A stretch of DNA of 64,000 nt from Siphonodentalium dalli (GCA_032622095.1 CP136065.1:215306151-215370150); one strand, 5' to 3'. Counted from the first letter of the stretch, positions 1-10,835 are shown. Notes: generated from the sequence alone by a model not told the origin. Numbers and translations: made by a program.

Positions 1-24
1 GGACCCAACAACAAAACGGATAAG

Positions 25-564
25 GTGAAGCCGACCATAGACTCGCTCATTCTTGGTGCTAGCAATTGCAGAAACATTAAGGTCGACAAGCCAAACGCCA
101 AACTTATATTAATGTCTGGTGAATCCTTCGAAAATATTGATAAACTGATCGGCAGAGCTAATTCCATCCCAGGCATACAGTCCAAAAACATAAGGTCTGT
201 AACAATACATCTAGGCACAAATAATATAACAAACACCAACGCAAGTGACTCTCGGGTTATATATTGGTTCAACAAGGCTTTGGTTCAGCTCTTGGAGGAA
301 TTTGCATACGCATCTATAACACTATGCAGTATCCCACCAAGAAGAGTGCCCGGAGGGAAATCACAACCGCACAACTCGGCTGCAGTGAATGTTAACGGGT
401 ACATGAGAATGCACTGTGACATAACTGATCAACTCACCTTCATTTATAATTATCTAATTTTCACAAAGGATGGCAACATTGTGAAGTCATTATTCAAAGA
501 GGACCAGGAGGACGGAACACCTGAGCCCGAAGGGAAAAGACAAGCTCGGAAATGCTTTAAATGA
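25..564 (+). pseudogene. SGNH/GDSL-esterase-like domain, ORF1-like part of LINE A
   Basis: A 179-codon reading frame. The segment SVTIHLGTNNIT (about residues 58-69) matches the conserved block III region of SGNH hydrolases (GxND-type loop), here with the usual D replaced by N. SGNH-like domains occur in ORF1 of CR1-type LINEs, and closely similar sequences are widespread next to retrotransposons in invertebrates. The frame probably began upstream of the window, because the first methionine is not preceded by anything start-like. It ends at a TGA seven bases before the surviving part of the endonuclease begins in the same frame. This may be a deletion junction rather than a natural ORF1 stop. 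The residue replacement and context suggest no enzymatic role for the host. Confidence 0.6.
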
Positions 565-570
565 TACCGT

Positions 571-799
571 AACGAATCAGCTATAGAAACCGTTCAGCAG
601 CTTAATGATCTTAAGAGAACACAAATCACCACATATTGTACCCGTATTACAAAAACTTCATCAACTTTGATTGATCTTATATTTGTATCTGACCCTGACA
701 AATTCAGTCATTTCGGCGTTCTTGTCTCTGGCCTCAGTGATCACAGTGTTATATACTGTATCAGAAAAGCTAAAAAGGAAATTATTTGGCTCCCATAAT
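571..799 (+). pseudogene. LINE A endonuclease (EEP) C-terminal fragment
   Basis: The frame reads through a segment typical of the end of a LINE apurinic-like endonuclease, including TLIDLIFVSDP and then SDHSVIYCI. The SDH box holds the catalytic histidine of exonuclease-endonuclease-phosphatase enzymes. It ends at a TAA at 797-799, after which the ORF continues in frame +2 (HNSVKLRWMKIYSDLNF). The first two thirds of the domain are absent between the esterase-like ORF and this point, so the copy could not have made a working nick. Confidence 0.75.
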
Positions 800-3381
800 T
801 CTGTTAAATTGAGATGGATGAAAATTTATTCTGATCTCAATTTCATTCAAAAACTCCAAGAAATTGATTGGATGAACGTCATTGAATGTGACGACATAAA
901 TAAGGCTTGGCACATTTTCAAGGAAGCACTGTTATCCTTAACCCTTTACCCAACAAACCGGCCAAAACCGGCCAAATAAAGCTTCAACAGCCTAAAATAT
1001 CTTCGGTCTGTCTCAATAGAACCATACAAATATGGATATCATTGGAACCGGCTCCTTGACCACATTGTGATAGTTACAGTTATGCCCTGTGCCAATGCAT
1101 TCTCTTATATATGCGAGTCGACCATAGGTCGCCTCGCATATATAAGAGAATGCATTGGCCTAAAACAATTGGCCTTACATTCTTTAACAATTTTATAATT
1201 TTTAATGTGTTAAGCCAATGCATTCTCTTATATATGCGAGGCGACCTATGGTCGACTCGCATATATAAGAGAATGCATTGGCACAGGGCCGTTCTGTTGG
1301 GTAAAGGGTTAATAAATGAAGTAGCTACAATCAAAGAGGTCAGGATTAGGCGGGATACGAATGACTGGATGGACGATGAAATTCTTTCCCATATAAAACA
1401 AAGAGACTCACTATTAAATCAATTCAGGAAATCCAAAGATTTGGCTATTTTTGACTCGTACAAAACACTCAGAAACAAAGTCAAACACCTTGTTAAATAT
1501 GCTAAACTGTCATGTTTCAGAAATAATATTGAGGAAAACAAAAACAACACAAAAAACCTTTGGAAATCTCTTCAGAAACTTGGTACTCCTTCAAAAAAGG
1601 GCGCAAAGACAAATAATAGGGTAGGTCTAAAAATAGATGATGAAGTCTGTTTCGACAAAACAGAGTATAGCTAAAGACTATAACCTCTTTTTCTGTAGTA
1701 TAGCTAGTAACCTGGTTGCGAAACTCCCAAAAGCACCTGGTATATTTTGTAAAGAATCCATTATCAGTTTTTATAAAGAGAAAATAGGTTCAAAACAATT
1801 TCACATAGCGGTAATATCGGATTCTGAAGTTTTTGAATTACTACATAATTTAAGTCCAACCAAGGCCACTGGACCTGATCTCATTCCTGCAATATTTCTG
1901 AGAGATGGTGCCCATATCCTTGCTTATCCTTTGACTCATATTATAAATTTATCGATCCATCTGGGCCAGATCCCAAGCGGTTTGAAAATGGCCAGGCTTG
2001 TCCCCATATACAAGAAGGGTGACAAGACACAGGCTGGAAATTATCGTCCCGTATCAGTGCTAAATTTAGTATCCAAAATTCTAGAGAAAATCGTTTACAA
2101 GCAGATTGAAACCTATCTAACAAATGCTGAACTTCTATATGGCAATCAATCTGGCTTCAGACCTGGTTACTCCACATATACTTGTCTTCTATATCTCACT
2201 GATCACATTCGTCAGGAAATGGACAAAGGAAATATGACAGGAATGGTTCCAATTGATCTTCAGAAAGCTTTCGATACCGTCGACCATGACATTTTACTGT
2301 CTTAGAGCAATTGGATTTGATACAATATCTCTGACATGGATGGAGTCTTATTTAACAAATAAAATGCAAGCAGTAGATATATATGGCACTCTATCCAAAG
2401 TTGAACGTATCACCTGTGGAGTTCATCAAGGGCCAATCTTATGCCCCTTCTTTTCCTACTCTATGTGAACGATGCTAGCCAGGCTGTGGATTGTCGCCTT
2501 CTTCTATATGCGGATGACTCTGTCCTTTTGATCTCTGGTTGTGATGTCCGCGCTATCGAGCAGAGGCTCAGTTCAGATATGAATAAACTAAAATTATGGT
2601 TGGTTGACAACAAATTGTCCTTACATTTAGGCAAAACAGAATCAGTTCTGTTTGGTTCTGGAAAGAAACTTGTACAACACTCTGAACTGATGGTCTGCTG
2701 CGATGGTTTTGACATCGCACCAACCAAATTTGTTAAATATTTGGGGGTGTTCCTGGATCAGAGGCTTAATGGAGAAATGATGGCAGAGCATGTTCTAAGT
2801 AAGGTAAATGCAAAACTGAAATTTTTATATAGAAAAGCTAACTATCTGAATGAAAAATGCAGAAAAATTCTAATTAATGCTCTTATTCAATGTCATTTTG
2901 ACTACTCAAATGGTTTTTGGTTCTCTAGTCTGACAGTAAAAACCAAAAAGCGTCTTCAAGCATCTCACAATAAACTTGTCAGATTTATCATGAAACTAGA
3001 TTGCATGACTCATATTGGTTATAATGAATTTAAACATGTTAAATGGCTTCCGGTGAGTGATAGGGTAGACTTCAGAAAAATACTGATGGTACTAAAAATC
3101 TCGGAAAAGAAAGCTCCAGTATATTTAGATAATAATTTTGTATTAGCTAGTACTCGTTGTACATATGTAACACGTTCAGGGACCCAGAAATATTAATTAC
3201 CCTCTGTTAAATCCAAGGGCATCCACAGTTTCTATTATACAGGATCGAAACTGTGGAATGGGCTAGATAAAGTATACCATACTCGTACCCCATTTGATCT
3301 CAAGCACTGGAAATGTTGCTTTAAACATCACCTACTAGAGAAATTGATGAAAAGAGAAGTAAATCCATTTGCCTTTTACTA
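800..3381 (+). pseudogene. LINE A ORF2 remnant: linker, reverse transcriptase, C-terminal tail
   Basis: The linker is read at 800-937 (frame +2) and resumes at 1313-1660 (frame +1), with the TTAA element between. The RT follows at 1660-3196 with the expected order of motifs: SPTKATGPDLIPAIFL, ARLVPIYKKGDK, NYRPVSVL, NQSGFRPGYST, the first catalytic aspartate in DLQKAFDTVDH, GVHQGPILCP, and the palm box LLLYADDS with YADD at 2507-2518. The tail at 3200-3381 (GIHSFYYTGSKLWN) is typical of these LINEs. Frameshifts at about 1660, 2290 and 2445 and a stop at 3194 break it. The catalytic residues remain readable, so decay is moderate. Confidence 0.88.
942..1308. mobile_element. 367-bp TTAA-flanked MITE with a double hairpin (piggyBac-like termini)
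   Basis: The element has perfect 13-bp terminal inverted repeats, CCCTTTACCCAAC at 942-954 and its complement at 1296-1308, flanked on each side by TTAA (938-941 and 1309-1312). TTAA duplication and CCC-starting ends are hallmarks of piggyBac transposons, and there is no room for a transposase. Inside are two 69-bp hairpins, 1091-1159 and 1214-1282, with 27-bp perfect stems; the second is the exact reverse complement of the first. The 371-bp gain (element plus one TTAA) explains the shift of the LINE frame from +2 to +1. Removing it at TTAA would leave the linker in frame. Confidence 0.88.
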
Positions 3382-4639
3382 GGAACAATCTATATTTATC
3401 ATCTTCTAACTAGAATTTTCTGAATACAACAGTTTAACTTATATTGTAATGTATGATGGCAGTATTTGGCCAGTTGCATATATATGTCACTGCTGTCTGT
3501 ATTTCGGTTTTCCATCTTTCTGTCATGGACAGTCCAGTCCAAAGCCGGCCATACATGGCAGTAGTGTGTATATGCGGATGGCGGGGTGCTGTTGAAGTTC
3601 ATTACTTGTGTATTGACTTATTATCAGCTTTTCCTCTCCATATAAGTCTCGTTCTGAAATGGCTTTTATTTTAATTGAATTCATATTTTAAATACTTTTA
3701 TACAATGTGCTCCGAAGTTTTGAACTTCACTCACTGCCCATGTGCCGAAAGCCACCAGGGACCGCAATGGAATTAAGTTCTCATTTAGAGAACTTTTTGC
3801 GTTATCCCTGATGGTCTCATGTCACATGAGTATTTCTATTTTATACAGATTTCTGTCACATAATTTATCATATATTCTGAAGGCAACCGCTATAAAATTA
3901 ATTCTTGAGAAAATTGATACATTCTCTTATATATTTATTTGCACAGTCTGAACTTTATCTGTCTCATCAGAACCCTACATATAACATAGGTATATTTAAT
4001 ATAAATTATTATAATTATAATATTATATATACTGTTATGTATCCTATTTACTCAAATTGTAAACATACCCATAGTATGTGTAGAGTAATCACCCCTACCC
4101 CTTCTTATTCAAGTGACGTGATAGTACACACTAAACATATCCATCGTACCTATGGGGGAGACAGAATATAATCGAACTATAGTGACCCCAACCAAATTGC
4201 CAAGGTCATACTCGGAGAGGCCGCGACCTATGAGTTATGCAAGTCTAACCACAAAGGAAGGAGTCTTAGGTAATAATTCCCAGTTCACCCATGGGTCAGT
4301 ACAGACAAAGAGATGCACTAATGACGGCTACCAGTCATTAGCGATATATAAACCAGACATTAATCTACTCTTCAATTAGTTTCGGCTCTTCAAACTAATT
4401 GGCAGGCATCAACATCAGGTCGCTAATTAATAAGCGACGCTTTCGGTCGTTCTATGACATCTATGATTGATTCACAATTATGTATCATTTACCATCACAA
4501 GCTGTTGACTATACATTGATATTAGATGTGAATAAATGATATACAAGAACTGACTTCTTTCTTCCACATATGTGTATCATGTACCATGTGGTATATCCTG
4601 AACCATGGAATAAATCTAATCTAATCTAAGAGATGAACT
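3382..4639. other. LINE 3' flank without recognisable gene
   Basis: No convincing coding sequence. The segment 4500-4630 ends in AATAAATCTAATCTAATCTAA, which looks like the polyadenylation-signal plus short-repeat tail of a LINE, and may be the true 3' end of family A or of another, otherwise lost copy. The small reading frames here carry no motif. Confidence 0.4.
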
Positions 4640-4786
4640 CACACCGTCGCCCGAACAACGCAAAAAAGGACGCACAGCGGCGGAGCCGCGGAATGAACTC
4701 ATAAATGGGACACTTACAGTTCCACATACCACATAACAAATCCAATCCCTAAAACTAATCGTTAATTATCTTACTCCCAAATTGTA

Positions 4787-5890
4787 ATGAACGATTCAAG
4801 ATGTGCATTGATTCATAGTAAAGTTTGTTCAAACGCGGAAAATCACAACAGCGGGAATTCCCCTTTAACCATCCAATGTTTTGAAAACAATCAGACAACT
4901 GATTCAGTTAATACGTGCAACACGATAGACCAATTTAACGCCTTTGTTATTTCGCAAAAGAAACGCCATGTATTATTACTAATCGATCAGGCACGAACTG
5001 GTCAGCGCCAAATTATTTGCACCCGTACACATTTCACGAGCCGGTAACCCCCGTATTTCGTAACGTTTGGGTCAAGCTGATAAAAATTACTCGGGCGGAA
5101 ACAAGACCACAGTGTTTAATTATTGCCTGGAAAGCGCTCAAGTTAACAATGACCGAAATCTGGTGGAGACTTTTGGTTACACCAAAAACCGGACGACAAT
5201 GTAAATACCAGTAATGAACTTGTACGTACCGATAGTAGATGCGATTATATGGATGTAAAATATTGTCCATTAAGTCATCCTTATACAAAAAACTTGGATG
5301 ATGCGAACATGACACGTGCGTTTCGTGCTCACGTCATCGAAGTACTAGGCATTATGAAAATGATAATTATCAGCAACTTTGGCCCAAAGACTCTACTGGT
5401 TATGAGTATAAAAACCAAACCGAATATGCTATGGGAGGTAATTCTACCATTTTTAACGACAGTTATTTGCTCTCAAATATGGTCGAGTGTAGTTCGGAAG
5501 GTATATACACTGATGCATATGGAAATTGCAACGATTGTTTTGCAGCATGCGATGGGAATGGTGATGAATTTCTCTTTGATAGAGGCGATGGTAATTAGGG
5601 ATATTATGACATTGGTGATTATGTTGTTAAAGTTGATATTGTAAATGAAAATCGCTGTGCAGAAAATGCTTGTATTGGTAACGACAGTGTCTCAGTTATG
5701 GGTGCTAATTATATATCGTACTTTCATAGGACTGTTGATCACATAGTTACCGGTGCAAATTTTGTAAATGGTGAAGAGATGTATACATGTACTCCTAATT
5801 CTGACTCTATATATGTACCTACTGATCATTACATACACAACCATAGTACTTATTATAGCAATGCCTTGGAATTGGATTACGAATACAACT
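4787..5890 (+). pseudogene. Coding-like tract upstream of LINE B endonuclease, possible ORF1
   Basis: Several frames in succession read like protein: residues rich in N, D, Y and C with fragments such as YGNCNDCFAACDGNGDEF (about 5518-5570) and NRCAENACIGNDSVSV. Cysteine spacing hints at a metal-binding region, but no family was recognised. Frameshifts lie near 5050, 5340 and 5500, and a stop near 5597. Its place just ahead of the endonuclease makes a LINE first ORF the simplest reading. A decayed unrelated gene is possible. Confidence 0.4.
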
Positions 5891-6149
5891 GAATACATTA
5901 TAGAATAATGAAATATGCAACAAAAGATCTGGATCCGATACCCAAATGCTGAATATCCAAATGATATAATGTTTAACTTATCAGAAATTCTTAGCGATGC
6001 CAGGGGAACGTTATATGGCCACGTGGATGGCCAGAGTTTGGATCAATCGAAACCGTTGCACATCTGTCCACATAAAGCTCAATATGCAATGGTATACATA
6101 TAACTGACACTAGTCACTCAAGGGTAACATATTCATCAAATATGGGATC

Positions 6150-6705
6150 CATCCAAGCAGTACATCCTCTCACTCAATGTATGCGGTCTACGAAAAAAGT
6201 TGTTATAAACAGAATTCCAACATCTGTGTCAAGGTCATGATATTGTTTGTTTCACGGATACAACGACTGTGATGTCATTGAACTTACTGATTTCAAATTT
6301 TATATGAAAAACAAACAAAAATTGTCCAATATCAGATCTGGTGGCATAGTAATAGGAATTATTAATACAACCTGTCAATTGGTATCCTGGTTTGAGATAA
6401 GTAGGCAAACCTCTGGTAATTTACATCGAATTATTATTGGTGCGGTGTATATTCCACCTGAGGGAAGTAGGTACACCACAGCAGACGCGATGGCACAAAT
6501 AGAATCCGAATACGTATGTATTACTGAACAATGGCATGATGCGCACATCATAATAACGGGTGACTTTAATTCGCGAGTCAGTTCGAATAGAGATTATGAA
6601 ACCATCGATGAAGGTAAGGTAATGCTTTATTCTCAGCCAATTGGTAATTTGGTACATGAGAAAACATATAATACACTATGTATAAATGAGAACGCTCCTG
6701 TCTAA
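6150..6705 (+). pseudogene. LINE B endonuclease (EEP) remnant
   Basis: The segment begins near LSLNVCGLRKKL, the N-terminal box of LINE endonucleases, then has a broken stretch around 6235. From 6247 it reads continuously: DCDVIELTDFKFY, NIRSGGIVIGI, GAVYIPPEGSRYTT and IIITGDFNSRVS. GDFN is the catalytic aspartate/asparagine box of the EEP fold. It stops at 6703-6705 before the SDH box. The protein would nick target DNA during retrotransposition; this copy is truncated. Confidence 0.72.
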
Positions 6706-7415
6706 ATATTTGAAAATACACATGCAAACAGTAAATACAGAAACAAATCATCACACACCCAATATAATAACATATATATATATTCGTTCTATAACATGGT
6801 ACCGAATAATACTACCGATTGTGATAAAACGTCAAGTAACATACACGTACTTCCATAAATAACTACAACCTATAAAAATGGAATGCTAAGTGTATAGTAG
6901 AACTTTCTCTTGTAAAAATATGAGACAAAAAGATGAATTTTAAAATAAATTTTAAAGCAAATTATTCAACATTTACATAAATGCAATCAGTTTCGGTTCT
7001 ATCCAATTGTGTTGTATATATTAATATCTGCGTTATTGTGGCAACATTATTTGAAATCGTCATCGGATTTTGTTCAATCCAATTTTGATGAAACTTGACA
7101 TGTTGCGGAGCTTTATCGTGTCGTCAGAGTTCAATAAATCGTAGAACGTTTCTCTCGACGGGCTAGTCAATTTGCGATTTGTCGAAGTATTTAGCTCTAA
7201 GCTCACTTAATTCTGGACAGACCATTACATGCACGGTAGCCAAATTATAGGATATGTATGACATTATTTATTTAATTGAAAGCATGTTGGCTATATACAT
7301 ATGTGTGTTCGCCATGTTGACCACATGTAAATATGTATATATCTGTATATACTTAATATATTTACCTCAATGCCTTTGTTAAGGAAATGAGAAAATAAAT
7401 GAATTGAATTGAATT

Positions 7416-9477
7416 AGATACCACCTTCCGTCATTTTCGTGGAATGGAATGACCTGCATCGAGAGGGCGACAACCTCGGGGGCGAGGTTGTACCATCCGC
7501 TCACGGTAGGTCATTCCTTCCATGAATGACTCCGACCTCATGTGGTAACCAAATACATAGCGGGCAGGGGACTAATGACACAAGTCCAACATACAGATGG
7601 GATGAATGTCTATGGACAAGCGTATTCCTGCCTCATAAACTGTGGCTCATATGCACATTAATTGTGTGACAGTACCATTTTATCGCGCAGGTGTTTCAGA
7701 AACCCAAAAATGACAAACCAAACTAATACCAAAAGAGTGTGATTTGTCTCCACGGAAAACATAGTACACATATTCTGGGAATGTTCGATGGTACACGACT
7801 TTCTAAAATGCAGTCATCTGGGCTAAACATCACTCACCAGACTTTGAGATAACAAAACAATCTGATTCTTGTCTAAGAACATGTCCTTTCTACTTCAGTC
7901 AACATAGGGTTTGACTCAGACAAAAAAATTTAAGAAATGGGATGTCTAACTACATACTTTTGATTCTAAAACAGTATCATGATCGAACAAAATTGAACCC
8001 GGATGAATTATGCATTTCATCATTTACGACAGAACTGAATGGATATCCGTACATTACCTGTTTATAATCGAACTTGTTTTAGGTAGATAAACTGCTTCGA
8101 ATAGCCCCAGTTTGAGTCGATAATATGCTGAAAATGAGACCGTTTTAATCACATTACCGACTCATAATGAGGCGATAATAACGTGATTACGTGCGGTAAA
8201 TGGCACAAATAGGCCTACTCACGACTTTTCATGCGTACGCTCTTTAACATACGTCTTCAACAGGCCTATGCCATAAAATGAAATAACGGATATGACTCAA
8301 TGACTTATATGACTTATCTGCTTATTTCATAGTTAAATAAGCACATTATGCAGTTATTTCAAATTATAGGTCGATTATGTGCGTATTTACGCGAGATTAT
8401 GTTGGAAGTTTCGTTATGAATGTGAAAATTAGTACAGAATCAGCTTGAATAGCACCCTTATTCAATCCAGATGGCAGCCCTTATTCATATTTGCAAGCAA
8501 AAAAATCCAATATTTACTAAAATATAACTGAAATGCTTTCGTGCAGACTCATTCATATACTGCTAAACAAACTATATACGACAATAATTATAAATGACAA
8601 TACGTGAAGTTTGATATATAGTAAATCATTTACATTCAATTTAGGGTTGTTTCCACCCTCTCCTCCCATATCTGAACATTGATATCCATGTGCGAGTTTA
8701 TGGTGGTGACAGTGCAGTATCTCCCAACACGATAAAATTGCTACATGTAACATATTACCAAGCTACTTGTCTGAATACGTTGTGAATATTATGACATCGA
8801 ATCGCACGGGCTTGCCATGGGGAGTGGGCGATGGAAGAAAACGAACAAAGACGAGAGAGATTATGTCCTTTGTGCAAGAAATGAGTCGGCGGCGAATATT
8901 ATCTGGTGATAACTTGCATATGTTTTGTTCAGAAATTAGACAAAAGTAATTATCGGAAAATTTCTGGAAATACCAAAGTGTGTATCAATTTAAAAAAGTT
9001 CTCTCCGTTGAGAATATATCTGTACTGAAATATGTGTATATATATTTGAAGCTAGCCATGAGAGAATATTGCACGAAGACTTAGTCTAAGTACGATTGCA
9101 ATCACATTAACCGCGTCCTAACTGTCTCACACAGGAGAAACAAAGGGTTCGTGCCAATTCGTTACCAATTGTATTTTTTTTAGCCACTTTATATTTTCTG
9201 TTGTCACGCGAATGGCTGACCGATGCGAATGTTACCAACACGTTCGTATATTGTTGTGGTCTTATAAAGCAATATGCTATTCAGAAACACGAGCTAACGA
9301 ATGGTAGGTGTTCTGATGATACAGGGCCTGTTTGGCTGTATTTCAGGAACGATAACTCTATCCGAAGTACACGACCTATATTCTCAGCAGTACTCCTGTT
9401 GGTGTTAGTCTAGACAGTTTGACCTATATTCTCCGCCCACGCGTCGGTTTATTTGTATACCGGTTGGGCATGTCCAA
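7416..9477. other. About 2 kb without a recognisable gene
   Basis: Both strands were read and no coding motif was found. A nested inverted repeat lies at 7441-7521: outer arms GGAATGGAATGACCT and AGGTCATTCCTTCC around inner arms ACAACCTCG/CGAGGTTGT (7470-7478 and 7483-7491). Short reading frames at 8767-8949 and 9201-9413 show no motif and were not accepted as genes. Confidence 0.5.
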
Positions 9478-9635
9478 AAAATTTCAAAAACTTCAAAAAT
9501 TTCAAAAACTTCACAATTTTTAAAAATTTCAAAAATTTCAAAAACTTCAAAATTTTAAAAACTTCAAAAATTTCAAAAATTTCAAAAACTTAAAAAACTT
9601 AAAAAAATTCACAAATTTCACAAATTTCAAAAAAC
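9478..9635. repeat. A-rich short tandem repeat (about 10-bp unit)
   Basis: A run of alternating AAAAATTTC and AAAAACTTC units with small slips. It directly follows (on the - strand) the last small ORF of the virus-like cluster. Confidence 0.85.
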
Positions 9636-9650
9636 TTGGCTTGTTGCCAT

Positions 9651-9806
9651 TCATCGGAAAGCTATGTTGAACTTTTCTAGCAATGGTCTGTACTTTAATA
9701 TTGACATTTTCACTGCATCACGATCTTCAAAACCATTCTTCATATATTTGTCCACTTTATCCACCGGCCTTTCAATAGCCTTCGAAAATTTAGGTAAATT
9801 ACTCAT
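9651..9806 (-). CDS. Small ORF (51 aa) at the end of the virus-like cluster
   Basis: Reads MSNLPKFSKAIERPVDK onward, 51 residues, charged, no membrane segment. Its ATG overlaps the TGA of the preceding lysine-rich frame (shared ATGA at 9803-9806). Such overlaps are rare between animal genes and common in compact DNA viruses. No family was recognised. Inference: part of the same fragment as the Bcl-2-like gene. Confidence 0.4.
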   Translation of the reverse strand: MSNLPKFSKAIERPVDKVDKYMKNGFEDRDAVKMSILKYRPLLEKFNIAFR

Positions 9807-10023
9807 TTTAGTTCAGTGAATATGTCGTTTGGAGTTTCCTTTTTAACTTTTCCAATGTTTGTCTTCTTCGCTCTTTCTCCTTTTATCTCTTTAACTTTTA
9901 TCTTCTTAGCTCCGGGTTTCCTTATAAGTTTTCCAGGTTTCGCTTCAGTCTTGGTAGGTCTTTCGAGTCATCGTAGGGTACATATTTATTAAGATCAAAG
10001 TCATAATAGTACGGAGTCCCCAT
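9803..10023 (-). pseudogene. Small lysine-rich protein, frameshifted (core-protein-like)
   Basis: Two frames lie end to end. The first, 10023 to 9922, starts MGTPYYYDFDLNKYVPYD and stops after 33 codons. The second, open from about 9960 to 9803, is strongly basic (for example KPGKLIRKPGAKKIKVKEIK) and has no start codon of its own. The simplest reading is one protein of roughly 70 residues broken by a one-base change near 9955. A short protein with a tyrosine-rich start and a lysine-rich body resembles DNA-binding core proteins of mid-sized DNA viruses, but this is judged from composition alone. The ATG at 10023 overlaps the end of the upstream ORF. Confidence 0.45.
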
Positions 10024-10129
10024 TCCGGCTAAAGTTCAAAGTGTACTCTGAAGTAGTAGTTTTTATAGGCGCCAAATTACCATCCAAGACGTATACCCTT
10101 ATAAACTGCGGGGTCCTAGTAATGCGCAT
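10001..10129 (-). CDS. Small ORF (42 aa) in the virus-like cluster, perhaps a C-terminal remnant
   Basis: Reads MRITRTPQFIRVYVLDG onward and ends at TGA 10001-10003, overlapping the next start at 10023. The frame stays open upstream through the GCC repeat (10134-10203) as proline and alanine runs, so either the ATG at 10129 is the true start or the repeat replaced a longer 5' part. No family recognised. Its position and overlap argue that it belongs with the neighbouring small genes. Confidence 0.4.
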   Translation of the reverse strand: MRITRTPQFIRVYVLDGNLAPIKTTTSEYTLNFSRNGDSVLL

Positions 10130-10133
10130 GTCA

Positions 10134-10203
10134 ACGCCGCTGCCGCCGGCGGCGGCGTTTGCGGCGGCGGCGGCGTTTGAAGGCGGCGGCGGCGGCGGCG
10201 GAT
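10134..10203. repeat. GCC/GGC trinucleotide repeat
   Basis: Interrupted runs of GCG/GGC with TTT breaks, followed by a TATATATATATA tract (10203-10216). It lies between the stop of the Bcl-2-like gene and the next ORF. A second run of the same trinucleotide is found inside the palindrome near 11005-11030. Confidence 0.9.
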
Positions 10204-10229
10204 ATATATATATATACACACAATTGATA

Positions 10230-10835
10230 TTAATATGTTTGCCAATAATTTACACATCCATTAATCGATCTGAAAACATTATGGTTCATTGTCAACATTT
10301 TTGACGAGTAATTGTCAATATTTAGACATTCCTGGAAGAAATTATACCAACTGCCTTCCCGTTCGACCCATTGGTCAGTGTATAATGTCACGATAGTGTG
10401 TGCCCATTGCACAATTTCGCTGACCAATGAGAAGTCGTTGTCTTTGTATGCTTTTAAACACATTTTTCCTGTGAACAGGAATGCAACCATTATTCTCTCC
10501 CATGTGTAGGGGCCATCTTCCCGAAATATATTGTCCAACAAGTCACTAAATATATAGGGAAAATGATCCCTATCGTAACTGTCCAATTTCCCTGTCAGCT
10601 CATTTAAAAGCCACATGTTATAATTTTCCAGCTGTTGAAGTATTCTTCTGGTGCAGTCACGTATTTCATCTAACTCTGATAAATAAAAGTTATTAGTGTC
10701 TGGGTAATGAAAGCCGTTTCTCAGAATGATATGCCTGACATAACTTTTCATCAAATATTTCGTAACTGCGCCATACTGTCCAATTTCTTGAGCTGTGTAA
10801 CCATTATTATTATTTTTCCCTTCTACGTCAGACAT
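10230..10835 (-). CDS. Intronless Bcl-2-family protein, probably of viral origin
   Basis: A 201-residue protein. The BH1 box is clear at residues 104-124 (FREDGPYTWERIMVAF, matching the family's DG..NWGRI.AF pattern), and BH2 at 154-167 (DQWVEREGSWYNFF, matching W...GGW..F). Residues 24-43 (KYLMKSYVRHIILRNGF) resemble a BH4 helix, and a BH3 helix may lie at 54-70. Bcl-2-fold proteins of this kind bind pro-apoptotic BH3 partners at mitochondria. Here there is no C-terminal hydrophobic anchor; the end is polar. Animal multidomain Bcl-2 genes usually have an intron in the BH2 region, but this frame is uninterrupted from ATG to stop. With the overlapping small ORFs downstream, this suggests acquisition through a DNA virus. 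A retrocopied host gene is the main alternative. Family call is firm; viral origin is inference. Confidence 0.85.
   Translation of the reverse strand: MSDVEGKNNNNGYTAQEIGQYGAVTKYLMKSYVRHIILRNGFHYPDTNNFYLSELDEIRDCTRRILQQLENYNMWLLNELTGKLDSYDRDHFPYIFSDLLDNIFREDGPYTWERIMVAFLFTGKMCLKAYKDNDFSLVSEIVQWAHTIVTLYTDQWVEREGSWYNFFQECLNIDNYSSKMLTMNHNVFRSINGCVNYWQTY

Larger units (their letters stand above)
1..3381 (+). mobile_element. Decayed non-LTR retrotransposon (LINE family A), 5' end off the window
   Basis: This copy carries, in order, an SGNH/GDSL-esterase-like ORF, the last part of an endonuclease domain, an endonuclease-RT linker, a reverse transcriptase and a C-terminal tail ending at the TAG at 3379-3381. 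SGNH-like ORFs beside an endonuclease/RT ORF are known in CR1/L2-type LINEs, so that broad clade is my inference. The copy is dead: most of the endonuclease is missing, a 367-bp element splits the linker, the frame shifts near 1660, 2290 and 2445, and an in-frame TAA lies at 3194-3196. The exact 5' and 3' ends are not visible. Confidence 0.88.
4640..7415 (+). mobile_element. Decayed LINE family B, copy 1 (ORF1-like tract, endonuclease, 3' tail)
   Basis: A low-identity coding tract (4787-5890) is followed by an endonuclease-like tract (6150-6705). A stretch without coding sequence then ends in AAATAAATGAATTGAATTGAATTA (7393-7416; an AATAAA signal followed by a short GAATT repeat). The linker and RT present in copies 2 and 3 are missing here, so the copy has a large internal deletion or is a composite. 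The endonuclease resembles that of copy 2 (45702 onward), including the IPPE-S-Y box. Confidence 0.65.

Noticed and set aside
7441-7521. Nested hairpin as a possible RNA gene or terminator
   Set aside because: No gene on either side to terminate and no known RNA fold recognised; more likely a relic of a small inverted-repeat element.
9430-9455. GCCCACGCGTCGG resembling a cDNA-cloning adaptor
   Set aside because: The match is imperfect and short; no sign of vector sequence around it.
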